A stretch of 64,000 bases of DNA from Acinetobacter sp. ANC 4470 (GTDB lineage Bacteria; Pseudomonadota; Gammaproteobacteria; Pseudomonadales; Moraxellaceae): contig NZ_NEGC01000005.1 in assembly GCF_002135335.1 (NCBI RefSeq), positions 124,001-188,000 of the forward strand. The letters run 5' to 3'. Both the position numbers and the translations under genes were made by a program. The notes beneath the pieces are model-generated. The model did not search any database and had not been told where the DNA came from. It saw only the letters and a program-made list of their open reading frames with translations. Within the stretch, counting starts at the first letter, position 1. Each line of letters starts with the position of its first letter. Below, one piece after another: positions 33,515 to 42,648 of this stretch.

Positions 33515-34540
33515 TTAGCGTTTATCAAGTGGCATCCAGTCAATCACCCATGCTGATTTCATACCTAGGCTTGTATCACTGGTAATTTTCTTACGTGCTG
33601 AATCTGCAACATCTCGATTTTTAGCAGGCCCGACCATAATTCGAATACCTTTCGAGGTTGGGCTCTTGGTGACCTTATAGCCTTTGGCACGTAACTTAGA
33701 TGCAACTGCATCTGCATTGGCTTCATTTGCTGCCAATGCCACTTGCACCATCCATTGTTTATCACCATTTTCCAATAAATCACGCGCTTTTTCAGCCTCG
33801 GCTTTTTTCTTTAAATCTGCCTCATGCTTGGTTTGTGCTTGTTTCTTTTCAGCCTCTTTCTGTTCTGCTTCTTTTCTTGCAGCTTCTTTTCTTGCAGCTT
33901 CCTGCTTCTCAGCTGCTTTACGTTTTTCCTCAGCCAGTTGCTGCGCCTTATCCTCCGCTGCTTTTTTCTCAGCAGCTTTCTTTTCAGCTAACTTTTTTTC
34001 TGCTTCAACATTACGTTTATCTGCAGCTATTTTTTTATCAGCATCAGTTTGTTGTTGCACTTTTTGCTGTTGTAACTTTTTTTCAGCGCTCAGTTTCTCT
34101 TCAGCCAAACGCTTTTGTTTTACTTTTTCATCTTCAATCAGTTCAGGGGGAATATTGTCCGAACTTTGCTGTGCACCTGTACGATGTGCATTCAAAGCCG
34201 CATATTCTTCTGCTGCCTTACGTGCTGCTTCTGCTTCTGCTTGTTGCTGCATTACTAAAAACTCTGCTGCACGCGCTTCTTGTTCCGCAACTGATTTTTC
34301 ACGAGCCCGACGTTGTTCTTCTAGTAAACGTTTTTCAGTTTCAACATCAACTGTTAAAGGTTGAAGCTGAATCATTTCTCCTGCTGTAGCAGGTTTTTGC
34401 TGCTCGACTTGGGAAGCACGCTCTGGGGTTTTAAATTCATTTTGATATATTTCGTCTTTACCCTTCAGAAGCAATGCTGCCAATAGAACACCACCACCTA
34501 ATAAAACAACGCCACCCATCCAACGTTGTGTGCTATTCAT
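33515..34540 (-). CDS. SPOR-domain envelope protein
   Basis: 341 residues from the ATG at 34540, chosen because it overlaps the folC stop by ATGA and has GGAAGA six bases upstream. A single membrane helix (about 9-26) is followed by a long A/K/E/Q-rich coiled coil (about 60-250) and a C-terminal SPOR domain (from WMVQVALAANEANADAV to SAWVIDW). SPOR domains bind denuded glycan strands at the septum; DedD/FtsN-like proteins share this plan. It probably acts at division or in peptidoglycan. The repetitive coiled coil produces long false frames on the other strand. Confidence 0.85.
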   Translation of the reverse strand: MNSTQRWMGGVVLLGGGVLLAALLLKGKDEIYQNEFKTPERASQVEQQKPATAGEMIQLQPLTVDVETEKRLLEEQRRAREKSVAEQEARAAEFLVMQQQAEAEAARKAAEEYAALNAHRTGAQQSSDNIPPELIEDEKVKQKRLAEEKLSAEKKLQQQKVQQQTDADKKIAADKRNVEAEKKLAEKKAAEKKAAEDKAQQLAEEKRKAAEKQEAARKEAARKEAEQKEAEKKQAQTKHEADLKKKAEAEKARDLLENGDKQWMVQVALAANEANADAVASKLRAKGYKVTKSPTSKGIRIMVGPAKNRDVADSARKKITSDTSLGMKSAWVIDWMPLDKR

Positions 34541-35820
34541 TGACATTCTTCCAAATACTCCCATACCGCTTCTAAGGTATGAAATGAACCACATACCAAG
34601 ATCAGCTGATTATTTTTTGTTTCATTCAGCGCTGATTTAAAAGCCAATTGAACACTTTCAAAGTGTTGTACTGTTTCGCCCCGTAACGCGTCATCAAGCT
34701 GTGCTCTTTCCGCTGCTCGTGGAACGGTTAATGCTGCAATTTTCCATGTTAAAACAGTATCTTTCAACAATTCTACGACGGAATTGATGTCTTTATCTGC
34801 CAACATTGAAAAAACACTGATCACTTCTGTGTACTGTTTATTGTATTCTAAGAATTTTCGCAACTGCTTTAACAAAAATTTAACACCATGCGGATTATGC
34901 CCAGCATCAAAAATAACCGTTTGACCTTGAATTTGACAGATTTCAAAACGACCTTGCAGTTTTGCCTGTTGTATGCCTTGTGCAATAGCTGCTTGGCTAA
35001 CTGTTAAACCACTCACTAAAATAGCGGCAACTGCGGTGGAAATATTTTCCAGTGCCAAAGAACCAAGTGGAAGTTTTAAAGTCGTGCCTGATGATGCAAA
35101 CATCCAAGCTTGACCATCTTCGGTATATTGATAAAAATAATCACGCTCTGCCACATAAAGTTGAGCCTGACATTCGTCGACTTTATTTTGAATCGCCTGT
35201 GGCAGTGGTTGTAAACCACCAAAAATTACGGGGATATTCGGGCGAATAATGCCTGCTTTTTCAAAGGCAATTTTTTCAATCGTGTCGCCTAACCAATCAA
35301 TATGATCTAAACCAATATTGGTAATCACAGCCACATCTGGGTCTACAACATTGACCACATCTAGGCGACCGCCTAAACCAACTTCTAAAACCCAAACATC
35401 ACATTGTTTATTTTTAAAAATCACAAAAGCAGCCAGCGTGGTTGCTTCAAAAAACGATAAGCTTAAATCACACTCGCGACGTGCTTGATCCACTTGTACA
35501 AACGCATTGACCAAAGTCTGGTCATCCACTTCAATCCCCGACAACTTCACTCGTTCATTAAAACGGTAAATATGTGGTGATTGATATAAACCGACTTGAT
35601 AGCCTTGCGCATTTAAAATGGCAGCTAAAGTCGTGGTGGTTGAACCTTTACCATTGGTTCCTGCTACGGTCAGTACTTTTGCCTGTGGTTGTGTCACCCC
35701 GAGCTTTTCAGCCACTGGAATGACGCGTTCCAGACCTAAATCAATGCCCGTAACGTGAACATGGCTCCAATAATTGAGCCATGTAGTTAAAGAGTCTGTT
35801 GCAAGTGGTGCTGTGTTCAA
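34537..35820 (-). CDS. folC: Dihydrofolate synthase / folylpolyglutamate synthase
   Basis: 427 residues. Adds glutamate to dihydropteroate and to folates, using ATP. P-loop VAGTNGKGSTTTTLAAIL at about 50-68, the omega-loop/GLGGRLDVVNVVDPDVAV segment, TNIGLDHIDWLGDT and IFDAGHNPHGVKFLLKQL are all family signatures. The first ATG overlaps the accD stop by four bases and its own stop overlaps the SPOR gene by four, so trpA-accD-folC-SPOR is one tightly coupled unit, an arrangement known from related gammaproteobacteria (accD-folC-dedD). Confidence 0.95.
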   Translation of the reverse strand: MNTAPLATDSLTTWLNYWSHVHVTGIDLGLERVIPVAEKLGVTQPQAKVLTVAGTNGKGSTTTTLAAILNAQGYQVGLYQSPHIYRFNERVKLSGIEVDDQTLVNAFVQVDQARRECDLSLSFFEATTLAAFVIFKNKQCDVWVLEVGLGGRLDVVNVVDPDVAVITNIGLDHIDWLGDTIEKIAFEKAGIIRPNIPVIFGGLQPLPQAIQNKVDECQAQLYVAERDYFYQYTEDGQAWMFASSGTTLKLPLGSLALENISTAVAAILVSGLTVSQAAIAQGIQQAKLQGRFEICQIQGQTVIFDAGHNPHGVKFLLKQLRKFLEYNKQYTEVISVFSMLADKDINSVVELLKDTVLTWKIAALTVPRAAERAQLDDALRGETVQHFESVQLAFKSALNETKNNQLILVCGSFHTLEAVWEYLEECQ

Positions 35821-36713
35821 GGCAAATTCATCAGTTTCGCGACAATACGATAGACTGTATCACGTAATGCGTGACGATGAACAATTTGATCGATTACACC
35901 ATGATCAAGCAAATATTCAGCACGTTGGAATGGTTCTTCCAATGTTTCACGGACGGTTTGCTCAATCACACGTTTACCCGCAAAACCAATCATGGCTTTA
36001 GGTTCAGCAATATGCACATCACCTAACATGGCAAGTGAAGCAGTTACACCACCATACACTGGATGGGTCAATACCACTAAATACGGTAAACCTGCATCTT
36101 TCATGCGTTGAATCACTGCTGAAGTCCGTGCCATTTGCATGAGTGACAACATCCCTTCTTGCATACGTGCGCCACCAGATGCAGCGAAGCAGATTAACGG
36201 TTGTTTGTCTTTAATGGCACGTTCAGCCGCTTGCACAAAACGGTCACCTACAACCGTACCCATTGAACCACCCATAAAGTCGAATTCAAATGCACATGCA
36301 ACCAAAGGAATACCTTTCAACAAACCTTGCATTACCACCAATGCTTCAGTTTCACCCGTTTTCTTTTGTGCTTCGGTCATACGGTCTGGATATGGCTTAG
36401 TGTCCACAAACTTGAGTGGATCTTTGGCAACAAATTCTTGACCCAATTCATTTTGAACGTGGTCGAAGAACCACGTTAAACGATCTCGCGCTTTCATACG
36501 CAAATGTTCGTCACATTGCGGACAAACATAAGCATTAAATGATATGGCTGTACGTGTAACCAGTGCGTGACATTCAGGACATTCAATCGTTGGTTCTGTA
36601 AACGTTGCTTTGAGTACAGTTTGCTCATCAGGTGTGTGAATACCCGGAACATGACGTTCCGTCCACGGCGTCGCTGGGCTCAGAATTTTGCCTGATTTCA
36701 CTTCTTGATTCAT
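35817..36713 (-). CDS. accD: Acetyl-CoA carboxylase carboxyltransferase subunit beta
   Basis: 298 residues. With AccA it moves CO2 from biotin to acetyl-CoA for fatty acid synthesis. N-terminal zinc ribbon: CPECHALVTRTAISFNAYVC with a second CPQC (C-x2-C-x19-C-x2-C). The crotonase-like core contains GGSMGTVVGDRFVQAAE, SGGARMQEGMLSLMQM and VVLTHPVYGGVTASLAMLGD. The start overlaps the trpA stop by four bases. Confidence 0.96.
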   Translation of the reverse strand: MNQEVKSGKILSPATPWTERHVPGIHTPDEQTVLKATFTEPTIECPECHALVTRTAISFNAYVCPQCDEHLRMKARDRLTWFFDHVQNELGQEFVAKDPLKFVDTKPYPDRMTEAQKKTGETEALVVMQGLLKGIPLVACAFEFDFMGGSMGTVVGDRFVQAAERAIKDKQPLICFAASGGARMQEGMLSLMQMARTSAVIQRMKDAGLPYLVVLTHPVYGGVTASLAMLGDVHIAEPKAMIGFAGKRVIEQTVRETLEEPFQRAEYLLDHGVIDQIVHRHALRDTVYRIVAKLMNLP

Positions 36714-37513
36714 ACTAACTCATCGAGCGCTGCTCGAAGCTCCTTGACTTTATTAACCGTTTCGACAACGGCTTGTTCTGGCGCTAAGTTCGCAAATTGT
36801 TTGACAAAAGCACTACCAACAATCACAGCATCAGCCGCTACACCCATCGCTTTCGCAGAGGCAGCATCACTAATACCAAAACCCACACCAACAGGAATAT
36901 CAGTCACAGCTTTAATTTTTTGGATACGAGTTGCAGCTTCAGAAACATCTAGCGTTGCTGCACCCGTTACCCCTTTCAAGGACACGTAGTAAATAAAGCC
37001 ACTGGCTTGATTCGCCACATATTGAATACGTTCATCTGTAGATGTTGGCGCAAGTAAGAAAATTTGATCCATGTTGAATTTTTTCAACACTTCATCTAAA
37101 TCTTTTGCTTCTTCAGGCGGTAAATCCACCAGAAGTAAACCATCTACACCGCATTCATCGGCATAAGACACAAATTTTTCATAACCGATCACTTCAACGG
37201 GATTTAAATAACCCATTAAAACGACAGGTGTTTCTGTGTCTTTTTGACGGAACTCTTTCACCATATTCAAAGCATCTAAGGTATTGGTCCCGCCTGCCAA
37301 TGCACGTTCTGCTGCAAGGGCAATCACTGGGCCATCTGCCATAGGGTCTGAAAATGGAAGACCAAGTTCAATCACATCTACACCTGCCTCAACCATCTGA
37401 TGTAACAATGGAACTGTTACTTCTGGGTGAGGGTCACCAGCCATCACATACGAAACCAGCGCCTTACGCTGTTGAGATTTAAGCTGTCCAAAACGAGTGG
37501 CTAAACGTGACAT
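36710..37513 (-). CDS. trpA: Tryptophan synthase alpha subunit
   Basis: 267 residues. Cleaves indole-3-glycerol phosphate to indole. A TIM barrel with the catalytic glutamate in DVIELGLPFSDPMADGP, aspartate in GVDGLLLVDLPPEEA, the phosphate loop GVGFGISDAASAKA and GSAFVKQ. First gene of the trpA-accD-folC-SPOR unit; its partner trpB lies 5 kb away in the trpB-trpF unit, so the two halves of the synthase are not in one operon here. Confidence 0.96.
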   Translation of the reverse strand: MSRLATRFGQLKSQQRKALVSYVMAGDPHPEVTVPLLHQMVEAGVDVIELGLPFSDPMADGPVIALAAERALAGGTNTLDALNMVKEFRQKDTETPVVLMGYLNPVEVIGYEKFVSYADECGVDGLLLVDLPPEEAKDLDEVLKKFNMDQIFLLAPTSTDERIQYVANQASGFIYYVSLKGVTGAATLDVSEAATRIQKIKAVTDIPVGVGFGISDAASAKAMGVAADAVIVGSAFVKQFANLAPEQAVVETVNKVKELRAALDELV

Positions 37514-37941
37514 AAGGGTATGCTTTCCTTGAATTATTTAAAAACTGAGGAGTTGGCTTTGTAGAAATACAAGACAACGCATTGTAACGTTATTTTTTAC
37601 TCATTGAATAGAGTCTGAAAATTTCACGCTACATTAGACTAACAATCTCATTTTTTCAGAACAATCCGAGAACACCATTTACTGATATTTACGATTTTTT
37701 CTCAATGATCAAAGATGCCTAATTTTGCTATTAAAAAAATAGCCAACATGAAGATAAACTTATTTTTATTGGTAAAAATTTGATAAAAATAAATAAGTTA
37801 TATTTTAAATTTAATGTTTCATGAAATAGCAAAACCTGCTCTTCACTACACACGATTTTCCTTTTTCTTATTTTCTATGACCTGCGAAGTGACAAAAGAA
37901 TACGGTATAGCCCCTAAATGTGCTGCTTTATATAGTTCAAG
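37514..37941. other. AT-rich intergenic region, no gene seen
   Basis: It should hold the trpA promoter. An A/T-only imperfect hairpin (AACTTATTTTTAT with ATAAATAAGTT, about 37757-37800) is present. No trp leader peptide was found. Confidence 0.4.
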
Positions 37942-38970
37942 TTACTCTTTCAACTGTTGCTTTCGTTGTAATAAAGTTTGACCACTATAAGCTTTATAAG
38001 CACGTGCCAAAGCAGACTGGTCCGAATAACCCAAATATATTGCAATTTCAGTCAAACTGAAATTTTGCAGTAATAATTGCTCACAGCGCTTCATTCGCTC
38101 TATTTCAATAATTTTTTTAAAAGATAAATTTTTGTCATTAAGTTGACGTTGTAATGTTCGTGAAGATATATGTAACTCTTCGGCAATTTGGTCAATTTTC
38201 GGCACACTATTTTGCAAGCGCAAATATTCAGCCACCCTCATATGTAAATGCTGATCTAAAGTTTCATAACTTAACCTAGAAGCAATCGCTTCTTCAGCTT
38301 GTTTGGTGAGTAAATGAATCAGTGAGGGATCGGATTGGTGCGGCTGCAAGTTTAAACTTTCCAAATTCAATACCAGTTGATAATCAGCTTGTTTAAATAA
38401 CACCTCACAGCCATAAAATTTCTGATAAGGATACACACTCATTTGCGCTGCATGGGCAAAATGGATAGCTCTTAAAATAGGCTGACCCAAACCAAAAATT
38501 TGTCGTGCTAATTGTACAATACAGGCAAAAGTCATTTCATGAATCAAGGCATATTTTTCATGAATATTGGGCCATGCCAAATGAATCGCGCCTCCTTGTT
38601 GATACACGTGTACCCGCGTTGCCGCAGAACCATCAATGACCAACCGGCTAAAACGCATCATATAGTGAATGACCTCTGCGACGTTATTACTTCTAGATGC
38701 CATATAACCTAAAACACCAAAATGCTCAGGTCGTATATGCCGTGCCATATCAAAAATAAGTTGTGGGCAATCTAGATGCTGCTGCGTACGATGGATCACA
38801 TCTAAAAAAAACGTATAAGATGACTGTGTATCGATAGGCATGCTTAACACGTGACGTAATTGTGCTTGCTCCTGTTGAAGAAAGTCGAGGTTCAATCCAT
38901 CTAAACCACGTTCTGCCAAATACATTTGCCAGAGTTGAAAATAGCCATTCGGTATCTGTATTTCTTGCAT
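37942..38970 (-). CDS. AraC-family regulator (OruR/ArgR-type N-terminus)
   Basis: 342 residues. The N-terminal about 200 residues match the arabinose-binding-like domain of AraC regulators (PF12625 type: FGVLGYMASRSNNVAEVIHYM, VHLAWPN-like strand, FAHAAQMSVYPYQKFYGCEVLF). The C-terminal double helix-turn-helix begins about residue 245 (IAEELHISSRTLQRQL) and ends with EIAIYLGYSDQSALARAYKAYSG. Such regulators usually sense a fatty or amphipathic small molecule and control an adjacent divergent gene; here that is the metal-dependent hydrolase gene 145 bases away. Confidence 0.88.
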   Translation of the reverse strand: MQEIQIPNGYFQLWQMYLAERGLDGLNLDFLQQEQAQLRHVLSMPIDTQSSYTFFLDVIHRTQQHLDCPQLIFDMARHIRPEHFGVLGYMASRSNNVAEVIHYMMRFSRLVIDGSAATRVHVYQQGGAIHLAWPNIHEKYALIHEMTFACIVQLARQIFGLGQPILRAIHFAHAAQMSVYPYQKFYGCEVLFKQADYQLVLNLESLNLQPHQSDPSLIHLLTKQAEEAIASRLSYETLDQHLHMRVAEYLRLQNSVPKIDQIAEELHISSRTLQRQLNDKNLSFKKIIEIERMKRCEQLLLQNFSLTEIAIYLGYSDQSALARAYKAYSGQTLLQRKQQLKE

Positions 38971-39115
38971 GGCTTTGCTCTATATTTTCAGATTATTTGG
39001 ACATGGGAACTTTTTATTCTGTCGTCAAATGTATAAAAAATGGCAATTACTGTCAAAACAAAATTCAAAAAGCCCGACATACTGCAATTATCCAAGGCGA
39101 TTTAAGTAAAACAAA

Positions 39116-39994
39116 ATGAATGCCATTGTCCAATATCAAGCAACTCCCGTAGTTCGTAGCCATCTTGATTTCAAACTGAATGAAGTCCCTCGTTTTTGGT
39201 TTGGGGGAGATCCCTTTATTACCCGTATGTTTGATGCATTAAGCCTAACTTTTCCAGATGGCGAACGCTACTTTATTCAATCGGTTCGTCTGTTCCGCGA
39301 TCAAATTACCAATCCAGATTTAAAGCAACGCGTCGCGGACTTTATTCGCCAAGAAGCGCAACATGGTATCGCCCATGATCAAATGAATCAGGTCATGAAA
39401 GAGCAAGGTATGCCTGTTGACCAGTTTATTCAGCGTTTAACTAAAATTTTTAAATTCGAACTAGAAACGCGTTCACCTCAATACAATATTGCCATGACCG
39501 CTGCGGCAGAACACTTGACTGCTCTTATGGCAGAAACCTTTTACAATAAAAAAGAGACCCTACGTGAAGCTCATCCTTATGTTCGAGCACTCTTTGCTTG
39601 GCATGCGATTGAGGAAATGGAACATCGTGATGTCGCTTTTGATGTTATGAAACAGGTTGGAAATGTGTCTGAATTGACACGTAAATTTACACTTGTATGG
39701 ACCACAGTACTCATGCTTGGTTTTACCATTTACCGTACCAATGTGATGTTAAGACATGATGGGTTTACACCATTACAACGTCTACAAATGAATATTCGAG
39801 GCTTGCCTTGGTTTTTGGGTAGAAATGGCATCTTTATAAGAATGGGCCAGCAATACCGTGATTGGTTTAGCAAAGACTTCCATCCTAGTCAACATCCTGT
39901 GATTGCTCAATATGATGTCTGGGTAAAAACCTTAGAAGAAACAGGTGATCCGATTACAGCAGGAGAAGCTTTTTGGCAGGCGGCTAAAGACTAG
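39116..39994 (+). CDS. Putative metal-dependent hydrolase (PF10118)
   Basis: 292 residues, mostly helical. Histidine/glutamate clusters typical of the family are seen: QEAQHGIAHDQMN, TAAAEHLTALMAE, and FAWHAIEEMEHRDVAFDVM, which resemble a ferritin-like di-metal site. A hydrophobic segment follows (FTLVWTTVLMLGFTIY). Enzymatic activity is not established for this family. Divergent from an AraC regulator that probably controls it. Confidence 0.8.
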   Translation: MNAIVQYQATPVVRSHLDFKLNEVPRFWFGGDPFITRMFDALSLTFPDGERYFIQSVRLFRDQITNPDLKQRVADFIRQEAQHGIAHDQMNQVMKEQGMPVDQFIQRLTKIFKFELETRSPQYNIAMTAAAEHLTALMAETFYNKKETLREAHPYVRALFAWHAIEEMEHRDVAFDVMKQVGNVSELTRKFTLVWTTVLMLGFTIYRTNVMLRHDGFTPLQRLQMNIRGLPWFLGRNGIFIRMGQQYRDWFSKDFHPSQHPVIAQYDVWVKTLEETGDPITAGEAFWQAAKD

Positions 39995-40095
39995 AAATAA
40001 TTTATTCATTAAACTTCTTTTAATAAATTGTTTTAATCAATACAAATAGTTCGTAAATTCCAAAAAATGAACTTTAGGAAATATTGGATTCATGA

Positions 40096-40203
40096 GTGTG
40101 GCATGGATGCCACACGTTTCCCATCACGACAAGGATGTCGTGTATGGGGAACAAAAGGTTTTTGGCTACTTTTGACCTTTCAAAAGTAGAGATAATGCCT
40201 ACG
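40096..40203 (+). repeat. Three-hairpin intergenic repeat, copy B
   Basis: Hairpin 1 GTGTGGCAT-GG-ATGCCACAC (40096-40115). Hairpin 2 (40116-40152): nine-pair lower stem, one bulged T (40143), seven-pair upper stem CACGACA/TGTCGTG and loop AGGA. Hairpin 3 CTACTTTTGA/TCAAAAGTAG (40166-40189), then tail CCTACG. Same architecture as copy C, with nearly all stem bases changed. Confidence 0.78.
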
Positions 40204-40299
40204 CAAAGGCATAAAAATTGAATCAATCAAATGAGGCAGTGTTGGTTTTAAAGAATCGAATATTGAAAATTTTTTGATTTATGTAAGTTGTCTATTATT

Positions 40300-40329
40300 G
40301 ACCAAGTCCAAATTAATTTGGACTTGGTC
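40300..40329. terminator. 30-base perfect palindrome, likely bidirectional terminator
   Basis: GACCAAGTCCAAATT is followed immediately by its exact reverse complement. It lies between convergent genes, 24 bases after the DUF2804 stop, with T-rich flanks. Confidence 0.65.
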
Positions 40330-40352
40330 TTATTATTTATGCTACAGCGTTA

Positions 40353-41345
40353 TTACCATTTGGCGTAATGTTGCTCTAACAAACCATACTCATTTAACAA
40401 AACAATTTCTTGCTCATCTTGCTGAATCGTACCGCTAATTTTAGCTTGCCATTGGCTAAATTGACTTCCCACTAATCTTAAATTAAGATTTTCATAGCGT
40501 CGCCATCCAGTCTTTATATCCAAATTCAATTTTTCATCGAGTGAGCGAATGGTCCAGTGCCCCTCTTCTTGATGTTGAAATAAAACATCGCTTAATGGAT
40601 ACAAAACCCCATTCACCCACAAACAGTTTTCATTACCAAAACTTTCATTCACCCCAGAAGCTAAATTCAAACCAATACGGTTATTTTGTGAATCCCAGAA
40701 ATTACACGACAACCAAAACCAAGCCGTTTCTGGGCGCAGAAAACCACAAGTGTCATCCAAAGAAGCAAAAGTTTTTTCATTAAACTGTATCGCTTCCCCC
40801 TGCTTATTCATAAAAAAGCCTTCGCAAGCTAAAGTTGTGAGCTTTTGCGTATAAGTCCAGCCATTAATTCCTGTTGGACTACACATACTCAGTGCATCTG
40901 TCCCTGCACAGAAAATTCGCGCAGTGAGTTTAATTTCACCGTATTTAGTCACCTGAATATAGCGCACCCCATTGGCATGCTGAATATCAATTTGAAAAGG
41001 TGACTTAGAAAAAGAACTTTGATTATAAAGTGGCTGTTCATCAACGACTGTATGACGAGATAAAAAGTTGATTGCATTCCATTCTAAAACTTCATCGGTC
41101 ATATGGTTATAGATATACACAAAGCCATGCCCTGCCCAAGCAATATCAGCAATGGCTAAACCAATGGTGTAGTGTTCATGTTGAATAGAACAAAATTTGA
41201 ATTTTTTATATTTTAGCCGCTTACGCCAACCTGTGAGCACTTCGCCATAAGGCGTTTTATATTGATATTTATTTAAATCGATAATTGTTGGAAGAGCACT
41301 GAAACGTCCATAATTCGGTTGTCCATTTGATTGAATCAAATCCAT
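40353..41345 (-). CDS. DUF2804 domain protein
   Basis: 330 residues without signal peptide. The whole length resembles DUF2804: WRKRLKYKKFKFCSIQH near the start, IADIAWAGHGFVYIY, GWTYTQKLTTLACEG, and WFWLSCNFWDSQNNRIGLNL, with a lipocalin-like, beta-rich pattern. Members are often found beside lipid genes, but the function is not known. Flanked by intergenic repeats. Confidence 0.75.
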   Translation of the reverse strand: MDLIQSNGQPNYGRFSALPTIIDLNKYQYKTPYGEVLTGWRKRLKYKKFKFCSIQHEHYTIGLAIADIAWAGHGFVYIYNHMTDEVLEWNAINFLSRHTVVDEQPLYNQSSFSKSPFQIDIQHANGVRYIQVTKYGEIKLTARIFCAGTDALSMCSPTGINGWTYTQKLTTLACEGFFMNKQGEAIQFNEKTFASLDDTCGFLRPETAWFWLSCNFWDSQNNRIGLNLASGVNESFGNENCLWVNGVLYPLSDVLFQHQEEGHWTIRSLDEKLNLDIKTGWRRYENLNLRLVGSQFSQWQAKISGTIQQDEQEIVLLNEYGLLEQHYAKW

Positions 41346-41521
41346 TTATCAAATTCCATCTAGCTAAGAGATCATAAATTCCATAATCTTATTATGCCTA
41401 TAAAAATAGATGAAAACAGTGTAATTAATCGTTATTCATCCAAAATTTACAAAAACTCCATCTCATTCTTTTAAGTTGGTTTACACATAAATAACATTTA
41501 TTAATCATAAAGATATGCACA

Positions 41522-42037
41522 CTAATCATTGAGCATTAAATATGTGTTTTCCCACTGATTCCCTGAAAACTCACCCTCGATTAATTGTACATAACGACCA
41601 TGTACCTGATCAATGGTAATACAATCATCTACATCTAATATACGGTCTGTATGTTGTTTTTGCCAATGCTGTGCAAAGTGGGCTTTGCCCTGTTGTTTGG
41701 CCACCATTGTATTTTGTGCAACCACTAAAACATAGCGATGCAATTCACCAAACTCACGTGCATCGTAACCACCTAAGTTAATCAAATAGAGTTTTTGATC
41801 GGCTTGCTTCGGCGCAGCATCAGTAAATTGAATTTGATAATTTTTGCCTTCAAATGTCACACCATAAATCTGTGCCCAAGCATCGATATGTAAACCTTTT
41901 TGTTCGCCAAACCATGCATTTTTCAGTTGTGGATACACGCCTTCAAGCGAATCACCAACGGCTAAAACCACATCATGCACTTCTGTATTAGCACGGGCAT
42001 GACGACCGCCGAGCATGACGATAAATAGGCTGGGCAT
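41522..42037 (-). CDS. DUF1543 domain protein
   Basis: 171 residues from the ATG at 42037 (MPSLFIVMLGGRHARANTEV), with AGGGA upstream; an upstream TTG is less likely. The MLGGRHxxAxxEVHD start is diagnostic of DUF1543, and LYLINLGGYDAREFGELHRYV shows the second half of the repeat. Function unknown. Confidence 0.8.
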   Translation of the reverse strand: MPSLFIVMLGGRHARANTEVHDVVLAVGDSLEGVYPQLKNAWFGEQKGLHIDAWAQIYGVTFEGKNYQIQFTDAAPKQADQKLYLINLGGYDAREFGELHRYVLVVAQNTMVAKQQGKAHFAQHWQKQHTDRILDVDDCITIDQVHGRYVQLIEGEFSGNQWENTYLMLND

Positions 42038-42222
42038 TAGATTCCCTCTATTCAATAATTTCTCTTACATCGCAAAATAATTAATCATTTACGAGACAGA
42101 AAACATACTTTTCCAACAAAAACATTAATCTAAATGATACACGCCAAACCCATCAGCAACTGTTCGAGTCAGACTAAAATTAAATAAATCATGTTTTTGC
42201 GAAGTATAAATCACATGATGAT

Positions 42223-42320
42223 ATTCGACGAGTTTTGCTGATGAATCGTATTTTGGTTACTTTTTTAAAAGTAACATTACGAACTCCTACAATCAGATGA
42301 ATAAACGGTAAGACTCCGTC
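42223..42320 (+). repeat. Decayed intergenic repeat, family 2, copy 2
   Basis: Starts ATTCGACGAGTTTTG, contains a TTTTGGTTACTTTT hairpin like hairpin 3 of the other family, and ends GGTAAGACTCCGTC. It sits directly upstream of a family-1 copy (42363-42466). Confidence 0.6.
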
Positions 42321-42362
42321 ATGATAAAAATAATGATAGATTAAAAGTATGGGAGACGCGGA

Positions 42363-42466
42363 GGCGACATGGATGTCGCCGTTTTACTGTGCTGCAAGGA
42401 TGCAGCATCAGTAAAACAAATGGTTTTGCTTACTTTTGCCAAAACAAAAGTAAGCTATTTCCTACG
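42363..42466 (+). repeat. Three-hairpin intergenic repeat, copy C
   Basis: Hairpin 1 GGCGACAT-GG-ATGTCGCC (42363-42380). Hairpin 2 (42381-42417): GTTTTACTG/CAGTAAAAC lower stem, bulged T (42408), TGCTGCA/TGCAGCA upper stem, AGGA loop. Hairpin 3 GCTTACTTTTG/CAAAAGTAAGC (42428-42455), then CCTACG. Confidence 0.78.
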
Positions 42467-42557
42467 CAAACCAATCACAATTCATCACTTAAAATGAGGA
42501 AGTGCATTTATCAATTTTCCCTCTTTTAAATGACCTAAGCCATTTTCATTAAAGTAA

Positions 42558-42600
42558 ATAAAAGAATCGTGCTGAGCTTTCACCCAACACGATTCTTTAA
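42558..42600 (-). terminator. Terminator of trpF-trpB
   Basis: AAAGAATCGTG/CACGATTCTTT arms with a 16-base loop; on the minus strand followed by TTTTATTT. Confidence 0.75.
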
Positions 42601-42648
42601 ATCCTCCTCTCCAAGCCTTCCCCAAATAGGGAGGCTTCAAAGAAGTAA

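Noticed and set aside
33684-34389. Two long plus-strand frames of over 220 codons opposite the SPOR gene
   Set aside because: They arise from the Ala/Lys/Glu-rich coiled coil; the translated products are Ser/Ala/Phe or Leu-rich nonsense.
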